Position numbers and translations under genes: made by a program. From positions 34,647-98,646 of the forward strand of contig NZ_WLZU01000003.1 in the NCBI RefSeq assembly GCF_009870755.1: a stretch of DNA of 64,000 nucleotides, read 5' to 3'. Below are positions 62,169 through 64,000 of the stretch, one piece after another; the first letter of the stretch is position 1; each line of letters begins with the position of its first letter. A model generated the notes under the pieces. It saw nothing but the letters and a program-made list of their open reading frames with translations. It made no database searches and was not told where the DNA came from. The DNA comes from Streptococcus halichoeri. Lineage in GTDB: Bacteria; Bacillota; Bacilli; Lactobacillales; Streptococcaceae.

Positions 62169-63847
62169 TGTATCAAGCACTCTATCGCAAATACCGCAGT
62201 CAGACTTTTGAGGAGATGGTCGGTCAAAGTCTCATCTCCCAAACGCTTAGACAGACTGTTGAGTCAGGTAAGATTAGCCATGCCTATCTTTTTTCGGGGC
62301 CTCGGGGCACGGGAAAAACCAGCGCTGCAAAAATCTTTGCAAAGGCGATGAATTGTCCCAATCAAGTAAATGGGGAGCCTTGTAATCGCTGTGCCATTTG
62401 CAAAGAAATCACTAATGGCAGCCTAGAAGATGTCATCGAAATTGATGCGGCTTCTAATAATGGTGTGGATGAAATTCGAGAGATTCGTGACAAATCGACC
62501 TATGCTCCCAGTCAGGCAGAATATAAGGTCTATATCATTGATGAGGTACACATGTTATCAACAGGTGCCTTTAATGCTTTATTAAAAACGCTAGAAGAAC
62601 CAACTGCTCATGTGGTTTTTATTTTAGCAACAACGGAATTACATAAAATTCCTGCTACTATTTTATCTCGAGTTCAACGTTTTGAATTTAAAGCCATTAA
62701 ACAAGCAGAGATTGTCCATCACTTGACGCATATCCTGGATCAAGAAGGCATCAGCTATGAAAACAAAGCGCTTGAGCTTATTGCTCGTCGTGCCGAAGGC
62801 GGCATGCGTGATGCCTTATCAATTCTTGATCAGGTTCTCAGTCTTTCAAGTGACCATACCGTCACCTTGACAATCGCTGAGGAGATGACGGGGACGATTA
62901 GTCGCCAAGCTCTAGACAATTATGTCTTGCATGTGAGCCAGACAAAAACTCAGGCTGCTCTAGCGGATTTGGCCACGATTTTTGATAGTGGTAAGAGTAT
63001 GTCACGCTTTGCGACTGATTTGTTGATTTATTTGCGTGATTTATTAATGGTTAAGGCTGGTGCTGAAAGTTTTCAATTTTCTTCCACTTTTGAAAGTAAT
63101 CAGCAACTCACTAATGAGAGCCTTTTTCAGATGATTGATTTAGTTACTAAGCATTTGCCTGCGATTAAAAAGGGCACCCACCCACGCATCTATGCAGAGA
63201 TGATGACCATTGAACTCGCACAAAGCCAAGAGAGTGTTGCGCAGCCGATTATCCCTGAAAACCTCCAAGGAGTTATTGATGATTTAAAGCATGAGGTTTC
63301 TGAATTGAAGAAACAGCTTTCCCAAAGCGCCCAGTCAGGTCGTCAAACAGCTGGGGCTGGGGTAAGTGCTTTGCAAAAACGTGGGCAACAACAGTCCTAC
63401 AAGGTTGATCGTACCAAAATTTTGACCATCATGGAGGAAACGGTTCGTGATAGTGAGCAGTCACGCGGCTATCTGGAAGCCTTGAAGGAGGCTTGGAATG
63501 AAATCCTAGATAGCATTGGTCCCCAAGACCGCGCGTTATTGCTAGGCTCTGAACCAGTTTTGGCTAATAGCGAAAATGCTATTTTGGCGTTTGATGCGGC
63601 TTTTAATGCTGAACAGGCCATGCTTCGGACTGATCTTAATGACATGTTTGGTAATATTATGAGTCAAGCAGCAGGTTTTTCACCTAATATCTTAGCTGTA
63701 CCTAGAGCTGATTTTAATCGCTTGCGCAGCGAGTTTGCTAATCACTTTAAGGGCAAGCAAAAGCAAGCACCTGAGGTAGCACCTGCTGCTGAAATTCCTG
63801 TTGAATTTGATTTTTTGAGTGAGCGGATGACAACAATTGAGGATTAG
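62168..63847 (+). CDS. dnaX: DNA polymerase III subunits gamma/tau
   Basis: The ATPase of the clamp loader. The 559-residue protein has the family start [21 protein letters not shown] loop GPRGTGKTSAAK, a Cys4 zinc module (NCPNQVNGEPCNRCAICKE), Walker B DEVHML and sensor 1 ATTELHKIPATI. Domain III and a tau-type C-terminal region follow to FLSERMTTIED. I see no obvious programmed frameshift site, in line with Gram-positives making mainly tau. It overlaps msrC by 1 bp (TAATG), so translation is coupled and may depend on leaderless initiation at msrC. Confidence 0.96.
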   Translation: MYQALYRKYRSQTFEEMVGQSLISQTLRQTVESGKISHAYLFSGPRGTGKTSAAKIFAKAMNCPNQVNGEPCNRCAICKEITNGSLEDVIEIDAASNNGVDEIREIRDKSTYAPSQAEYKVYIIDEVHMLSTGAFNALLKTLEEPTAHVVFILATTELHKIPATILSRVQRFEFKAIKQAEIVHHLTHILDQEGISYENKALELIARRAEGGMRDALSILDQVLSLSSDHTVTLTIAEEMTGTISRQALDNYVLHVSQTKTQAALADLATIFDSGKSMSRFATDLLIYLRDLLMVKAGAESFQFSSTFESNQQLTNESLFQMIDLVTKHLPAIKKGTHPRIYAEMMTIELAQSQESVAQPIIPENLQGVIDDLKHEVSELKKQLSQSAQSGRQTAGAGVSALQKRGQQQSYKVDRTKILTIMEETVRDSEQSRGYLEALKEAWNEILDSIGPQDRALLLGSEPVLANSENAILAFDAAFNAEQAMLRTDLNDMFGNIMSQAAGFSPNILAVPRADFNRLRSEFANHFKGKQKQAPEVAPAAEIPVEFDFLSERMTTIED

Positions 63848-64000
63848 TTATTTGAATTTGCACTGTTAGCAAAGAATGTCAGCTATACCTATGCTCAATA
63901 TAGAACTTAACCTAGCGGTGTGGCTTTGGTTGGGCTAATCCCTTTTAGTCAGTTTAGAGTTAGTAGGGCGAGACGCATAAAGGCATTTTCTCTATAATCC

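Noticed and set aside
1..64000. CRISPR arrays, insertion sequences, tRNA or rRNA genes
   Set aside because: No spaced direct-repeat array, transposase frame with terminal inverted repeats, or tRNA-like cloverleaf was seen on reading both strands.

Overview
The window comes from a low-GC, Gram-positive chromosome and reads as a pyogenic-group Streptococcus, close to S. pyogenes (candidates include S. canis, S. dysgalactiae and S. equi). The evidence is the gene order (hlpA, pmtA, pyrD, gpmA; pbp2b, recR, ddl, murF; comEA, comEC, holA, sodA; coiA, pepF, prsA, alaS; nrdHEF, ptsHI, gapN), near-identity of remembered proteins such as RecR and PrfC to group A streptococcal ones, and streptococcal regulatory sites (Per boxes, SigX cin boxes, a THF riboswitch, an alaS T-box). 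The exact species cannot be fixed from the sequence alone. Almost everything is core genome. I see no insertion sequence, CRISPR array, tRNA or rRNA gene, or intact prophage.

Layout. 1-5.6 kb: a DegV, SGNH hydrolase and YpmS operon, the HU gene hlpA, a long gene-poor gap, then the P1B-type metal exporter pmtA behind three Per boxes, and a 58-residue membrane peptide. 5.6-13.9 kb: pyrD, gpmA, a NiaX-like vitamin transporter, an FNT channel, pbp2b, recR, ddl and folT with its THF riboswitch. 14-23.4 kb: murF, a YwaF-like membrane protein, prfC, a lipoprotein behind a WalR/VicR-type box, the helicase cshA behind an attenuator-like leader, and kup. 23.5-31.7 kb: GIY-YIG protein, tRNA methyltransferase, plsC, late competence genes comEA and comEC, holA, sodA and a membrane-anchored serine hydrolase. 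31.8-42.6 kb: queA, nagB under two NagR-like operators, a pseudouridine synthase, two MFS transporters, coiA, pepF, a HAD phosphatase, an O-methyltransferase and prsA. 42.6-53 kb: T-box plus alaS, an M-like surface protein gene on the minus strand, a CLC antiporter, and nrdHEF. 53-64 kb: ptsHI, gapN, pgdA, a 715-bp gap, a second DEAD-box-like helicase, udk, a DUF1294 protein, fRMsr and dnaX.

The most striking locus is the M-like gene at 45881-47641. It is a self-contained cassette between two hairpin terminators. Twelve perfect TA dinucleotides sit exactly between a -35-like and a -10-like hexamer in its promoter, giving a 19-nt spacer that would become the ideal 17 nt on loss of one repeat. 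That is the layout of a slipped-strand phase-variable promoter, as known for Haemophilus hifA/hifB. The protein is a long coiled coil with an LPATG wall anchor but a signal peptide without the YSIRK motif.

A second pattern runs through the window. Six genes (trmN6-like, holA, the RsuA-like pseudouridine synthase, the O-methyltransferase, the CLC antiporter and fRMsr) have a TATAAT-type box ending 6-7 nt before the start codon and no Shine-Dalgarno sequence, five of them with an extended -10. These look like leaderless mRNAs. Other regulatory logic visible in the DNA: PerR over pmtA, SigX over comEA and coiA, NagR over nagB, a NiaR-like site over the NiaX-like gene, tetrahydrofolate sensing at folT, and alanyl-tRNA sensing at alaS.
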